This document shows positions 8,311-17,433 of a DNA stretch of 64,000 nt, piece by piece. The number at the start of each line of letters is the position of its first letter. Position 1 is the first letter of the stretch. The DNA is from Bradyrhizobium sp. LHD-71. Its GTDB lineage: Bacteria > Pseudomonadota > Alphaproteobacteria > Rhizobiales > Xanthobacteraceae. Location of the stretch: assembly GCF_031157255.1 (NCBI RefSeq), contig NZ_JAVIFX010000015.1, forward strand, positions 62,001-126,000, given 5' to 3'. The translations under genes were made by a program, and so were the position numbers. The notes under the pieces are model-generated. The model saw only the letters and a list, made by a program, of their open reading frames with translations. It was not told where the DNA came from and ran no database searches.

Positions 8311-9732
8311 ATGTCCGCACAAAAATCGTCCGCACCTACAACGTTGTACGACAAGATCTGGAACGACCATCTGGTCGATGAAGCGCCGGACGGCACCTGC
8401 CTGCTCTATATCGACCGTCACCTCGTACACGAGGTGACGTCGCCGCAGGCGTTCGAAGGTCTGCGTACCTCGGGCCGCAAGGTGCGCGCACCGGAGAAGA
8501 CGCTCGCCGTGGTCGATCACAACGTGCCGACGACCGACCGCACGAAGCCGAATCCCGATCCGGAGTCCGCCGAGCAAATCAAGACGCTGGCGGAGAACGC
8601 CCGCGACTTCGGCATCGAGTACTATGACGAGTTCGACAAGCGGCAGGGGATCGTTCACATCATCGGCCCCGAGCAAGGGTTCACCCTGCCCGGCACGACG
8701 ATCGTCTGTGGTGACAGTCATACCTCGACGCATGGCGCATTCGGCGCGCTGGCACACGGCATCGGCACCTCCGAGGTCGAGCATGTGCTGGCGACGCAGA
8801 CGCTAATTCAGACGAAGGCGAAGAACATGCGCTTCACCGTCGACGGCAAGCTGCCCGACGGCGTCACCGCGAAGGACATCATTCTCGCCATCATCGGCGA
8901 GATCGGCACCGCCGGCGGCACCGGCCATGTGCTGGAATATGCCGGCGAGGCATTCCGAGACCTGTCGATGGAAGGCCGCATGACCGTCTGCAACATGTCG
9001 ATCGAGGGTGGTGCGCGCGCCGGCCTGATCGCGCCAGACGAGAAGGCGTTCGAATTCCTGAAAGAGCGGCCGAAGGCGCCGAAAGGCAAGGCATGGGACG
9101 ACGCGCTGCGCTACTGGGAGCGGCTTCGCAGCGACGATGGCGCGCATTTCGACACCGAGTACCGGCTCGATGCGGCCAAGCTGCCGCCGATCGTCACCTG
9201 GGGCACAAGCCCCGAGGACGTGATCTCGATCACCGGCAAGGTGCCGAACCCGGCCGAGATCGCCGACGAGGCGAAGCGGCTGTCGAAGGAGCGCGCGCTC
9301 TCCTACATGGGGCTGACCGCGGGCACGAAGGTCACCGACATCAAGCTCGATCGCGTCTTCATCGGCTCATGCACCAACGGCCGCATCGAGGATCTGCGCG
9401 CCGTGGCGAAGATCGTCGCCGGCAAGACCGTCAACGCCAACGTCAATGCGATGATCGTGCCGGGAAGCGGTCTCGTGAAGGAGCAGGCGGAAGGCGAAGG
9501 CCTGGACAAGGTCTTCCTCAAGGCCGGCTTCGAGTGGCGCGAGCCGGGCTGCTCGATGTGCCTCGCCATGAATCCGGACAAGCTGAAGCCGGAAGAGCGC
9601 TGCGCCTCGACGTCGAACCGCAACTTCGAAGGGCGCCAGGGCTTCAAGGGCCGAACACACCTCGTCTCACCGGCGATGGCAGCCGCAGCAGCGATCGCCG
9701 GGCATTTCGTCGATATCCGCGAGTGGCGGTAG
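8311..9732 (+). CDS. leuC: 3-isopropylmalate dehydratase large subunit
   Basis: 473 residues, full length. An aconitase-fold enzyme that with LeuD isomerises 2- to 3-isopropylmalate in leucine synthesis. Substrate and cluster motifs: [34 protein letters not shown], and the 4Fe-4S cysteines in [14 protein letters not shown] and [13 protein letters not shown]. The small subunit leuD is 43 kb downstream and leuB 39 kb downstream, all on the same strand, so the pathway is split as is usual in this lineage. Confidence 0.97.
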   Translation: MSAQKSSAPTTLYDKIWNDHLVDEAPDGTCLLYIDRHLVHEVTSPQAFEGLRTSGRKVRAPEKTLAVVDHNVPTTDRTKPNPDPESAEQIKTLAENARDFGIEYYDEFDKRQGIVHIIGPEQGFTLPGTTIVCGDSHTSTHGAFGALAHGIGTSEVEHVLATQTLIQTKAKNMRFTVDGKLPDGVTAKDIILAIIGEIGTAGGTGHVLEYAGEAFRDLSMEGRMTVCNMSIEGGARAGLIAPDEKAFEFLKERPKAPKGKAWDDALRYWERLRSDDGAHFDTEYRLDAAKLPPIVTWGTSPEDVISITGKVPNPAEIADEAKRLSKERALSYMGLTAGTKVTDIKLDRVFIGSCTNGRIEDLRAVAKIVAGKTVNANVNAMIVPGSGLVKEQAEGEGLDKVFLKAGFEWREPGCSMCLAMNPDKLKPEERCASTSNRNFEGRQGFKGRTHLVSPAMAAAAAIAGHFVDIREWR

Positions 9733-9748
9733 GGAGCCAAGCTCTCCC

Positions 9749-9837
9749 GTCATTGCGAGGCATAGCCGTTCGGAAGAACGGCGTCGCTTCGTTCGTAGTC
9801 AACTTGGACTGGATTGCTTCGCTTCGCTCGCAATGAC
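9749..9837. repeat. dispersed palindromic repeat copy
   Basis: Begins gtcattgcgaggcatagccg and ends ctcgcaatgac, with one central unit (agccgttcggaagaacggc) and the arm ctggattgcttcgct. It lies between leuC and the broken methyltransferase gene, where it could act as a transcript 3' hairpin. Confidence 0.88.
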
Positions 9838-9865
9838 GGAGTGCTACTCATAGTCCCTGCTCTCC

Positions 9866-10525
9866 TCAACGGCAGACTATGGTGGCGTGATCCCACCATG
9901 GGTTGATGGCGAGCTTGGCATCCAGCACGTCAAATCCCGCATCAGTCAGTTCGCGGCAGAGTTCGGGCAACGGTTTCAGCGTTCGATAGGGATAGCCGCC
10001 TCTCAACAAACAGAGCGAGCGCGCATCGCAGCTGGCCTTCGCCTCTTCGGACTTCGGTTCTCCGCACATGCTGCTGACGACGAAAATGCCTTCCGGCGCC
10101 AAAATCCGTCGAATCTCCTTCAAGCACATCCCTCGATCATGCCCGATAGGCAGTGGAGACACTGTCCGTCCATCACGATATCAAACGACGCATCATCGAA
10201 GACCGACATGTTGCAGACGTCGCCCTGTCGGAACGTGCCCTCCAGGCCGGCTTCTGCAAAGCGCTCCCCGGCCCAGTCGATCGCGGCTTGCGAGATATCA
10301 ACGCCGCAGACCTCATAGCCTCGTCGCGCGAGCAGCATGGCGAGAACGCCGTTGCCGTAACCGATTTCCAGCACGCGCGCCTCCGGTTGAGGCAGGGCGC
10401 CGCTCTGCGCGAGATTGTCGAGACTCGCCGTCAGGCGCGCGAGCGCTCGACGGAAGTCCCGTCCCTGCCACTCCGGCAGACCGGCCCGCTCTGAGCCGGA
10501 GATATTCAGCATCGTAGTCGTACAT
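9866..10525 (-). pseudogene. class I SAM-dependent methyltransferase, apparently twice frameshifted
   Basis: Three consecutive minus-strand frames together make one methyltransferase. From 10525 the frame opens MYDYDAEYLRLRAG. After about 10475 the sequence continues in a frame shifted by one (LPEWQGRDFRRAL, then the SAM-binding motif VLEIGYGNGVLAMLLARRG and the acidic VCGVDIS). Near 10150, after MDGQCLHCL, it returns to the first frame (IGHDRGMCLKEIRRI through to INPWWDHATIVCR). The two shifts compensate exactly. As written, no single frame encodes the whole enzyme. This is either a decayed gene or two single-base sequence errors. Substrate unknown. Confidence 0.7.
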
Positions 10526-10578
10526 AGGTGCCGGCCCCGGCGCTTCAGCCTGGAATTATTTCAGTTCGAAAGACAAAG

Positions 10579-10595
10579 CTTGAAAGACTTCTAAC
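10579..10595 (+). promoter_or_regulatory. weak Irr/ICE-like dyad upstream of the haem block
   Basis: cttgaaagacttctaac is an imperfect dyad that I match at 12 of 17 positions to the rhizobial iron control element (TTTRGAAYNRTTCYAAA, recalled). It is about 90 bp upstream of the HutX/HmuS-like gene. A second partial match (TTAGAAT half) is at 12447-12463, before the TonB receptor. Both are weak; the location is the main argument. Confidence 0.22.
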
Positions 10596-10687
10596 TTGGG
10601 CCTGGATCCGGCCATTCGGCTTGATCGCACACGAACGCTCCTCCACAGACGTTAGACCAAGAAAATGTCCACATCGATGGGGCTTCG

Positions 10688-11410
10688 ATGAACGATACGA
10701 TCTCGCTACGTCAGCAGCTCACAGCTGCTCCTGACCGTGTGCTGGCGCGACTGCCGTCGATGGGCAAGGTCATGGTGGTGACGCAGGGCGGCGGCGTCAC
10801 GCACGAGCGCATCGGGGTCGTCGAGAGAATCAAAAAGGACGAAAGCCGGATCACGTTCGCAGGCTCCGCACACGACTGCACCGTCGACATGGCGCATGTG
10901 GCCTCCGCGATTGCCGACCGGTCCGGGCGAATGAAGGACAAGGTCCTGCCAAAACTCGAGTTCGCAGATACCGACGGCAGGCTGATGTTCAGCGTCGTCG
11001 GCCTCGACGGCCTCGAGAAGTTCGACGACGCGCTGGCGCGGTTCGTCGGCGTCGCGGTGGCGCCGACGGTCAAGGAACAAGGCCCCTCGGTGACCTTGGA
11101 CGGGCGGGACCCGGGCCTTGCACCGCTGGTGGCGGCGCACAAGGCCGGCGAAGAGATCGCGATCGAATTGCAGAAGCCAGGCGTGGTGCAGCGCTGGCGC
11201 GGGTTTGTGCCGCCCGTTAATCCGGCGATGGGCTTCATCAACGTCATCACCTCGGACTTTCACTTGCACTTGCGCGGCGGCACCGTGGCGCGCTGGGAAT
11301 GTCAGGAGACCAACGTCATCGGCCACGTTCGCCTGAGAGCTTTCGATGCCGATGGAAACCCCGTCGGCCTGACCCTGCAGGGCCCGCAAAACGCCTTTGA
11401 AGCCTCATGA
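10688..11410 (+). CDS. HutX/HmuS-like haem-utilisation protein
   Basis: 240 residues, no signal peptide, so cytoplasmic. The N-terminal half has the layout of the HutX/ChuX fold: SLRQQLTAAPDRVLARLP, a strand pair around VMVVTQGGG, then IADRSGRMKDKVLPKLEF and LMFSVVGLDGLEKFD. The C-terminal part carries SDFHLHLRGGTVARW, reminiscent of one HmuS repeat. HutX/HmuS proteins take up haem after import or help degrade it. It overlaps the ChaN-like gene by 4 nt and precedes a TonB receptor, which supports a haem role. The exact subfamily is uncertain. Confidence 0.6.
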   Translation: MNDTISLRQQLTAAPDRVLARLPSMGKVMVVTQGGGVTHERIGVVERIKKDESRITFAGSAHDCTVDMAHVASAIADRSGRMKDKVLPKLEFADTDGRLMFSVVGLDGLEKFDDALARFVGVAVAPTVKEQGPSVTLDGRDPGLAPLVAAHKAGEEIAIELQKPGVVQRWRGFVPPVNPAMGFINVITSDFHLHLRGGTVARWECQETNVIGHVRLRAFDADGNPVGLTLQGPQNAFEAS

Positions 11411-12354
11411 CGGCCGATCCCGCTGCGCTGTCAATGATCGCGCAGGCGCGCGGCACCTGGCTGGACCCGTCGACCGGTCGTGCCATCAAGCAGCGCGAAC
11501 TGCTGCGCACGCTCGCGGGATATCAGGTGGTCCTGCTCGGCGAGACACACACGGTCTACGAGATTCATCGCTGGCAACTGCATGTCGCAACCATGCTGCA
11601 CGCCCTGCATCCGAAGATCGCCGTCGGCTTCGAGATGTTTCCGCGAGCCAAGCAGGACGTGCTGGATGAGTGGGTCGCCGGCAGGCATTCAACCGACACC
11701 TTCCTGCACGCCGTCGACTGGCCGGCAGTCTGGGGCTACGACGCAAATCTCTATCTCCCGCTGTTTCATTTCTGCCGCCAGCAACGCGTGAAGATGCTGG
11801 CGCTGAACTGCCGCCGACCGCTGGTGACGCGCGTCGGCAAGGAAGGCTGGGCCGCCGTTCCTGAACGCGAACGCGACGGCCTGACGCCGGCCGCGGAGGC
11901 AACTCCTGCTTATCGGCAGCATCTGTTCGAGATCATGGGCGGAACGGCGGCAGCAATGCAGCCCAAATCCCAGGTCAAGTCCGCCGGCGATCCGGCGCTC
12001 GACCGCTTCATTCGCGCGCAGCAAACCTGGGATCGCGCGTTCGCCTGCAACATCGCGCGGGCGCTGGAGCAGCCCGATCCGCCGCTGGTGATCGGCATCA
12101 TCGGCTCCGGCCATCTGCGATATGGCCATGGTACGCCTTACCAACTGTCCGATCTCGGCATCGAGAGGGTATCCGTGCTGCTGCCGACCTCCGATGCTGA
12201 ACACGATCCGCGCAGGATCGCAGGTCTCGCTGACGCGATCTTCCGTCTGGACGAGGTCGAACCGCAGGCGCCGATGCCGCCGCGGATGCAAGCGGCCATG
12301 ACCGCGCGGCGCACTGATGCGCCATTGCAAGAAGAGCGCAGCAACCCAGTCTGA
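11407..12354 (+). CDS. ChaN-like haem-binding/Tiki-fold protein
   Basis: 315 residues. The ChaN domain starts near residue 40 with VVLLGETHTVYEIHRWQL, whose Glu/His pattern is the family hallmark, followed by VGFEMFPRAKQ and the late IGIIGSGHLRYGHGTPYQL. Campylobacter ChaN binds haem at the outer membrane as a lipoprotein. This copy has no signal peptide, so it may be cytoplasmic or use another partner. The start overlaps the previous stop (ATGA), indicating an operon. Confidence 0.8.
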   Translation: MTADPAALSMIAQARGTWLDPSTGRAIKQRELLRTLAGYQVVLLGETHTVYEIHRWQLHVATMLHALHPKIAVGFEMFPRAKQDVLDEWVAGRHSTDTFLHAVDWPAVWGYDANLYLPLFHFCRQQRVKMLALNCRRPLVTRVGKEGWAAVPERERDGLTPAAEATPAYRQHLFEIMGGTAAAMQPKSQVKSAGDPALDRFIRAQQTWDRAFACNIARALEQPDPPLVIGIIGSGHLRYGHGTPYQLSDLGIERVSVLLPTSDAEHDPRRIAGLADAIFRLDEVEPQAPMPPRMQAAMTARRTDAPLQEERSNPV

Positions 12355-12365
12355 GCTTGAACGCG

Positions 12366-12443
12366 CTCGATTGCTTTACGCTTCGCTCCCCCAAAGGCGA
12401 GCAAAGCGACGCCGCTCTTCGAACGGCTATGCCTCGCAACGAC
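12366..12443. repeat. dispersed palindromic repeat copy, inverted orientation
   Basis: Contains gcgagcaaagcgacgccgct, then cttcgaacggctatgcctcgc and aacgac: the reverse of the repeat unit seen at 2036-2179. It lies between the ChaN-like gene and the TonB receptor leader. Confidence 0.85.
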
Positions 12444-12513
12444 GCACTTAGAATTCGACCAAGACAAAATACAAAAATTCTCCTTCGATGGGTTCTACTC
12501 GCGCCATGCGCGC

Positions 12514-12589
12514 AAACGCCTCACAATTGAGGCGTTTTAATTGACGATGGGAAACACGCCCGAAAAGAGTTCCCACCATCGATGGGTGG
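12514..12589 (+). promoter_or_regulatory. structured leader before the TonB-dependent receptor
   Basis: A perfect hairpin, AAACGCCTC (12514-12522) with GAGGCGTTT (12529-12537), is followed by TTAATT and looks like an intrinsic terminator. Next, CCCACC (12572-12577) pairs with GGGTGG (12584-12589) just before the receptor's GGGGA ribosome-binding site at 12594. The 5' arm of that second stem can alternatively pair with CGATGGGAA at 12545-12553. A hairpin inside the leader, ahead of the gene, suggests attenuation or translational control, perhaps iron-linked. Confidence 0.45.
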
Positions 12590-12603
12590 CATTGGGGACT
12601 GAA

Positions 12604-14952
12604 ATGCGTCGTACACATAAGAACACTCGCGCGCCGCGTGGCCGCGCAGCGGTGCTCGCGTTGGCACTGCCGGTGGCCTTGAGCGCTTCTGCCGAAGCGC
12701 AAACCGCGACTGAACGGCAACAGCCGCAGCAGACGGAGCAAGAGCAGCGCGACGCCGCCGGACGGCGCGTTGCGGCGAGTTACGGCGTAACGCTCGAAGA
12801 GATAAGCGTGTATGCTGATCGCGGTCCGCAACCGTTCCTCGAGCAGACCCAGAACGTGACGGTGATCGATCGCAAGCAACTCGAAGAGCGCCAGGTGCGC
12901 GACGTGCAGGATCTCGTCCGCTATGTACCGGGCGTCACCGTGTCGAAGACGACGTCCAGCACCGACCCGTTCGGCAATCTTGCCGGCTTCACCATACGCG
13001 GCGTCTCGAACAATCGCGTGCTGCAACTGGTGGACGGCGCGCGCGTGATCGAAAGCATCGTCGACGGCAACCGCGATTTCGTCGGCATGGGAAACCTCAA
13101 GGCGGTCGAGATCATTCGCGGCCCGGCCGGCGTGCTCTATGGCGCGGATGCACTGGGCGGCCTCGTTGCCTTCGTGACCAAGGATCCGGAAGATTACCTG
13201 AAAGGCCGTAACTTCGGCGGCCAGATCGACACAGGCTACGACTCCTACGACAATACCTGGTCGAAAAGCGGCACCGCCGCCTTCCGCTGGGGCGAATGGT
13301 CCGCACTCATCGGCGCGTCGCAACGCTCCTACAATGAGGGCACGCTGAGCAATGCCGATCCGAATGGCGGCATCTGGCCCTGCCCGCGCAATCGGGAGGC
13401 TATCCGCTGCAACGAGCTCAATCCGCTCGACGGCAACGACTACGACCTTCTGGGCAAGGTGGTGTGGAATCCGAATGCCGAGCACGAGGTCAAGTTCATC
13501 ACCCAGGTCTACAGGAGCGACAAAACTGTCGATCAGCGGGCCGACCTCGGCCTGCAGGCCGGCGGCATCCGCAACCTGAGCTACATCCGCAATCAGGTGC
13601 AATCGAGTGAGCGCTACCAGCTGATCCACCGCTACACGCCGCAGCTTGGCTGGATCGATCAGATCCGCTGGTTCGTCTCGCATTCGCCTTTTGAACGCGA
13701 CTTCACCGGCGACCGTCGACGACGACTCGCGAACGGCCAGCTCGACCGGCTGGATTTCCTGCTGAACTACAAGGAGCAGTTCACCGAAGGCGACATCCAG
13801 TTCAATTCGTCGTTCGCCACACCATTTGCGACCCACAAGCTGACCTATGGCGCCTATGTCAGCGTGACCGAGACTGACTACCAGCGGCGCGATACCACCA
13901 CGAATCTCGCCACCGGTGCCGTGACGACCGTCAACGCCGGCGGTTTCAATTTCGCGGACGCGACGACGAGGCGCGCTGATGGATTCCTCCAGGACGAGAT
14001 CGGGCTGTTCGACAATCGCTGGATCCTGACGCCCGGCCTTCGCTACGCGACCTACGAGCTCGATCCACGGCCAAACCCGTTTTACCGGGCGGTACCAGGC
14101 AAGGAGCCACGCGAGACCCACAGCGAGGAACTGGTCAAACAGCTGGGATCGGTGTGGAGGATCAACGAAAACATTTCATTGGTCGGACGCTACGCTGAAG
14201 GATTCAAGATGCCGACCTCTCAGCAGCTGTTTACGTCGCTGCCGAACGGCGGCGGCACAAACAGCGACCTTATTCCCAATCCCGACCTCCGCCCTGAGCG
14301 GGTCAAGAGCTACGAAGCCGGTGTCCGGATCCAGGGGCCGTCAGGCTTCTTCTCGGTCACCGGCTTCCGTGCCGACTACACCGACTTCATCCAGAACTTC
14401 GTTCAAGTGCCGAGCGCCACCAATCCGGGCTTCTTCGACTTCACCTACCAGAACCTGTCGAAGGTGAACACCTGGGGTGTCGAGGTCGAGGGCGAGTATC
14501 GCTTCCTGACCAACTGGATCGTCTCGGCCTCGCTTGCCTTCATCGACGGCACACAGGTCGCAACGCCGGACGCCCAGGAAACCGCCTTCGATGGGACGAC
14601 ACCGTTCTCCGGCACGTTCGGCATCCGCTACGTCGACCCGGAGATCGGCTTCGATGCGCAACTTCTGACCACATGGGCGAGCCAGGTTCTGGAGCGCTCC
14701 AGCCCGGCGCTCTACCGGCCCGATGGCTATGTCGCCTTCGACGCGATCTTCGCCTGGTCGCCGCGCTGGGTGCCGGGGCTGACACTGCGCGCGTCGGTCC
14801 TGAACATCGGCGACGCACGCTACTTCCGCTCGTTGAACGGTGCCACGAGCTACCCGATCGTTCCGACGACCGCGGTGGCCAGCGCCAATCCGCTCGAGCT
14901 GCAAATCGCGCCCGGGCGAACGTTCAAGGTCGGTGCGAACTACCAGTTCTGA
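12604..14952 (+). CDS. TonB-dependent haem/haemoglobin-type outer-membrane receptor
   Basis: 782 residues with a signal peptide ending near residue 34 (SAEAQ). The plug domain carries the TonB-box-like EEISVYADR, VIDRKQLEERQVRDVQDLVRY, FTIRGVSNNRVLQLVDG and IIRGPAGVLYGADALGG. The barrel has a haem-receptor-type region: YAEGFKMPTSQQLF (FRAP-like, but with KM) and NPDLRPERVKSYEAG (NPDL motif). It ends in Phe (ANYQF) as outer-membrane proteins do. ATG 12604 follows GGGGA. Adjacent haem-utilisation genes support haem as ligand; a siderophore cannot be ruled out. Confidence 0.88.
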   Translation: MRRTHKNTRAPRGRAAVLALALPVALSASAEAQTATERQQPQQTEQEQRDAAGRRVAASYGVTLEEISVYADRGPQPFLEQTQNVTVIDRKQLEERQVRDVQDLVRYVPGVTVSKTTSSTDPFGNLAGFTIRGVSNNRVLQLVDGARVIESIVDGNRDFVGMGNLKAVEIIRGPAGVLYGADALGGLVAFVTKDPEDYLKGRNFGGQIDTGYDSYDNTWSKSGTAAFRWGEWSALIGASQRSYNEGTLSNADPNGGIWPCPRNREAIRCNELNPLDGNDYDLLGKVVWNPNAEHEVKFITQVYRSDKTVDQRADLGLQAGGIRNLSYIRNQVQSSERYQLIHRYTPQLGWIDQIRWFVSHSPFERDFTGDRRRRLANGQLDRLDFLLNYKEQFTEGDIQFNSSFATPFATHKLTYGAYVSVTETDYQRRDTTTNLATGAVTTVNAGGFNFADATTRRADGFLQDEIGLFDNRWILTPGLRYATYELDPRPNPFYRAVPGKEPRETHSEELVKQLGSVWRINENISLVGRYAEGFKMPTSQQLFTSLPNGGGTNSDLIPNPDLRPERVKSYEAGVRIQGPSGFFSVTGFRADYTDFIQNFVQVPSATNPGFFDFTYQNLSKVNTWGVEVEGEYRFLTNWIVSASLAFIDGTQVATPDAQETAFDGTTPFSGTFGIRYVDPEIGFDAQLLTTWASQVLERSSPALYRPDGYVAFDAIFAWSPRWVPGLTLRASVLNIGDARYFRSLNGATSYPIVPTTAVASANPLELQIAPGRTFKVGANYQF

Positions 14953-15050
14953 AAGCGCGAATCCCTCCAGCGAGCTGGACCGGATGCGTGGCGTTCGAAG
15001 AAAGACGTTGCTTCGTTCGTCGATTCCCGCATCCGGTCCAGCGTGCTTTC
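14951..15050. repeat. 100-bp palindromic intergenic element
   Basis: Perfect 15-bp arms GCTGGACCGGATGCG (14974-14988) and CGCATCCGGTCCAGC (15028-15042), with outer arms GAAAGC (14951-14956) and GCTTTC (15045-15050). The centre, gcgttcgaagaaagacgttgc, resembles the main repeat unit. It fills most of the gap between the receptor and the ABC transporter and could form a long cruciform or an mRNA processing hairpin. Confidence 0.75.
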
Positions 15051-15087
15051 AGGGAGGCGGCATGACTGACGCGAAGGTGTTGAACCC

Positions 15088-16851
15088 ATGCGTGACATCC
15101 TGAAACAGATCTGGCGCTTTCTGCGCATCGCAGCGAGCGGACCTGGAAAATGGGTGAGCCTTCTGCTGCTGGTCTTCGTGATCGGCTGTCAATATGCCGC
15201 CATCCAGGTCACCGTCCGCTCGATCCAATGGTACGCTGATTTCTACAATGCGCTGCAGAAGCTCGATGTGCCTGTCATCACTGGACAGATCGGCGTCTTC
15301 TTCGCGCTCGCCGGCGCTTCCGCCGCGCTCTACCTCGTCGGCCGATACGCGCGAAAGGTGCTGCAGATCCGATGGCGGCGGCGGTTAACCGACACGCTGG
15401 TCGACGGATGGTTGGCAAACAAAGCGTATTGGCTTCTCAGTCCGCCCCTGGTCGAACGGGCAATCGACAACCCCGACCAGCGGATCGCCGAGGACTGCAA
15501 CTTGTTCTGCGAATTCATTCTTGGCAGAGACGAAGGCTTACGTTCCGGCGTTCTCGATTTCGTCATGAAACTCGTCGGACTCTACACCTACGCGACGCTG
15601 CTGTGGCAGCTATCGACGTTCACGCTGTCGTTCAACGCCTTCGGAATCGACGTCGAAATCCCAAAATACATGTTCTGGCTCGCGCCCGTGTACGTTGCTA
15701 TCGCGGTCGGGCTGACTCACGCGCTCGGCCGTCCCCTGTCCGGCCGGCTTGCGGAAGAACAGAAGCGTGAAGCCGATTTCCGTTCTGCGCTCATTCACGT
15801 GCGTGAGAACGCACCGGCTATCGCGCTTTTGCGCGGCGAAGCAGCAGAACGACATCTTCTGTCAGGTGGTTTCGAGCAAGTTGCCCGCATCTGGTATCAG
15901 GTGATCCGGCGCGAATTCATCTTCGGACTGTTTCAACGCCCGTATTTCCAAACCGTGCTGCGGATTCCGATCTTCATCGCGCTGCCGGGATTTCTCGCCG
16001 GAAAAGTCACACTTGGCGGGCTGATGCAGCTTGCGAACTCGTTCCAACAGGTGGTGACGGACCTGTCCTGGTTCGTGTTCAACTACAAATTCCTTGCCGA
16101 TCTCGTCGCAACGACCCGACGCATGCAGAGATTTCTCGACGCAGCGCAATCAGTGCCGGCAGACCCCGCAAATGTTGTGCGGCCGGCTCCGGCCGGCGAC
16201 GAATTACGGGTCGGAAACCTCACGCTCCGTGCGCCGGATAACCGCGTGCTTCTGAAGATCAATGACCTGACGATCCGACGCGGCCAAACGGTCTGGCTCA
16301 GTGGCGCTTCGGGCCTCGGCAAGAGCACGCTCTTCAAAACGCTCGCCGGACTGTGGCCGTACGCGAGCGGCAAGCTCGAATTGCCGGCCGGACGCCTCTG
16401 CTTCCTGCCCCAGCAGGTCTACCTTCCGCTGGTTTCACTCGGCGCCGCAGCGATCTATCCGGCGCTGCCGGACTCGCTGCCGCGGCCCGAGATCGAGGAC
16501 CTGCTTCGCAAGGTTGGTCTGGGCCACCGGCTCGGTGCCGAGGCGGATACGGCCGGCGGCCTTTCCGTCGGCGAGCAGCAGCGGCTCGCGCTCGCGCGCG
16601 TGCTGGCGGCAAAGCCGGACTGGGTGTTCCTGGACGAGGCCACCAGCGCACTCGACCTCGATTCCGAGCGCAAGTTGATGACGCTGCTGCGGACGGAGAT
16701 GCCTGATGCAACGTTCATTCTCGTTGCCCATCGCGAGCCCCAAGGTCTCAGCAACGTGGTGAGGATCGAGCTGCCGGAGGCGAGCGTGGATACTGTAACA
16801 CCGGCTGCGGAGGGCATAGTGCAAGGCAACCTTGCGCTTCGAATGGGTTAA
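15088..16851 (+). CDS. SbmA/BacA-type ABC transporter, permease fused to ATPase
   Basis: 587 residues. The membrane domain (about residues 20-310) has the SbmA/BacA-like features QWYADFYNALQ and RWRRRLTDTLVDGWLANKAYW, with several hydrophobic segments. The fused ATPase has Walker A GASGLGKST (from about residue 405), signature LSVGEQQRLALARV (about 492) and Walker B WVFLDEATSALDLDSE (about 512). YddA-like members import or export peptides and, in some bacteria, vitamin B12. Next to a haem/TonB receptor, a link to iron or peptide uptake is possible but unproven. Start ATG 15088. Confidence 0.88.
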   Translation: MRDILKQIWRFLRIAASGPGKWVSLLLLVFVIGCQYAAIQVTVRSIQWYADFYNALQKLDVPVITGQIGVFFALAGASAALYLVGRYARKVLQIRWRRRLTDTLVDGWLANKAYWLLSPPLVERAIDNPDQRIAEDCNLFCEFILGRDEGLRSGVLDFVMKLVGLYTYATLLWQLSTFTLSFNAFGIDVEIPKYMFWLAPVYVAIAVGLTHALGRPLSGRLAEEQKREADFRSALIHVRENAPAIALLRGEAAERHLLSGGFEQVARIWYQVIRREFIFGLFQRPYFQTVLRIPIFIALPGFLAGKVTLGGLMQLANSFQQVVTDLSWFVFNYKFLADLVATTRRMQRFLDAAQSVPADPANVVRPAPAGDELRVGNLTLRAPDNRVLLKINDLTIRRGQTVWLSGASGLGKSTLFKTLAGLWPYASGKLELPAGRLCFLPQQVYLPLVSLGAAAIYPALPDSLPRPEIEDLLRKVGLGHRLGAEADTAGGLSVGEQQRLALARVLAAKPDWVFLDEATSALDLDSERKLMTLLRTEMPDATFILVAHREPQGLSNVVRIELPEASVDTVTPAAEGIVQGNLALRMG

Positions 16852-16926
16852 TATCGGGGCCGATCGCGGTAACGCTCAGAAAATTTTCAGATCGCCTTGC
16901 CGCTTGCCTTGTGCTAGCCACGACGC

Positions 16927-17355
16927 ATGTCGGCACGATTCTGCGCGCAACTGTTCGGCTTCGTGGTCCTGGTGACCGCGCTGTTCGCGCTGCCGCAGAT
17001 GGCCCAGGCGCATGCGGGTCACGCTCATACAATGCACGCCCATACGATGCACGTGCACACAGCGCATGGCCATGCAACACAGCCCGCGGAGATGGCTGGC
17101 GTCGACTATGAGGTCGTCGAGCAATCGCTGCACGCGGCAACCTCGAACGTACCCGGCCAGGCGGACGATCCGCCCTGCTCTGATCGCGACTGCTGCACCC
17201 TGGGCTCGTGTGCCGCATGCTTCAGCATCGTCGCCCCGCTGCCGCCGCTGATCGCGCCACCATCGCTGACATCCGAAATCAGCCTCCTCGCAAATCCTCC
17301 ACCGCCCGGCATCGTCGGTGCGGCACTGCGCCGGCCTCCCAGATCCTTCGCCTGA
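16927..17355 (+). CDS. small exported His-rich and Cys-rich protein before a metal efflux pump
   Basis: 142 residues. A signal peptide ends near residue 29 (QMAQAHA). The mature N-terminus is a His cluster, HAGHAHTMHAHTMHVHTAHG, then comes a Cys group, CSDRDCCTLGSCAACF, and a Pro-rich tail. The composition suggests binding of a soft or borderline metal such as Cu, Zn or Co in the periplasm. It lies 79 bp before the CzcB-type adaptor on the same strand, consistent with an accessory role in metal efflux or sensing. No family is recognised with certainty. Confidence 0.75.
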   Translation: MSARFCAQLFGFVVLVTALFALPQMAQAHAGHAHTMHAHTMHVHTAHGHATQPAEMAGVDYEVVEQSLHAATSNVPGQADDPPCSDRDCCTLGSCAACFSIVAPLPPLIAPPSLTSEISLLANPPPPGIVGAALRRPPRSFA

Positions 17356-17433
17356 CCCGCGGTTCGCAGCGATGACGCCCGACGTGGCGCGCCGTTGCGG
17401 GCGTTGCCCGTTGTCTCGCGAAGGATACCATCC

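Noticed and set aside
12447-12463. An Irr/ICE box before the TonB receptor
   Set aside because: Only the left half (TTAGAAT) is good; the right half does not match, so it is mentioned only as weak context.
12448-14121. A 557-codon open frame on the minus strand inside the TonB receptor gene
   Set aside because: It lies entirely antisense to a receptor with complete family motifs, has no motif or ribosome-binding site, and follows from the GC-rich codon bias of the receptor.
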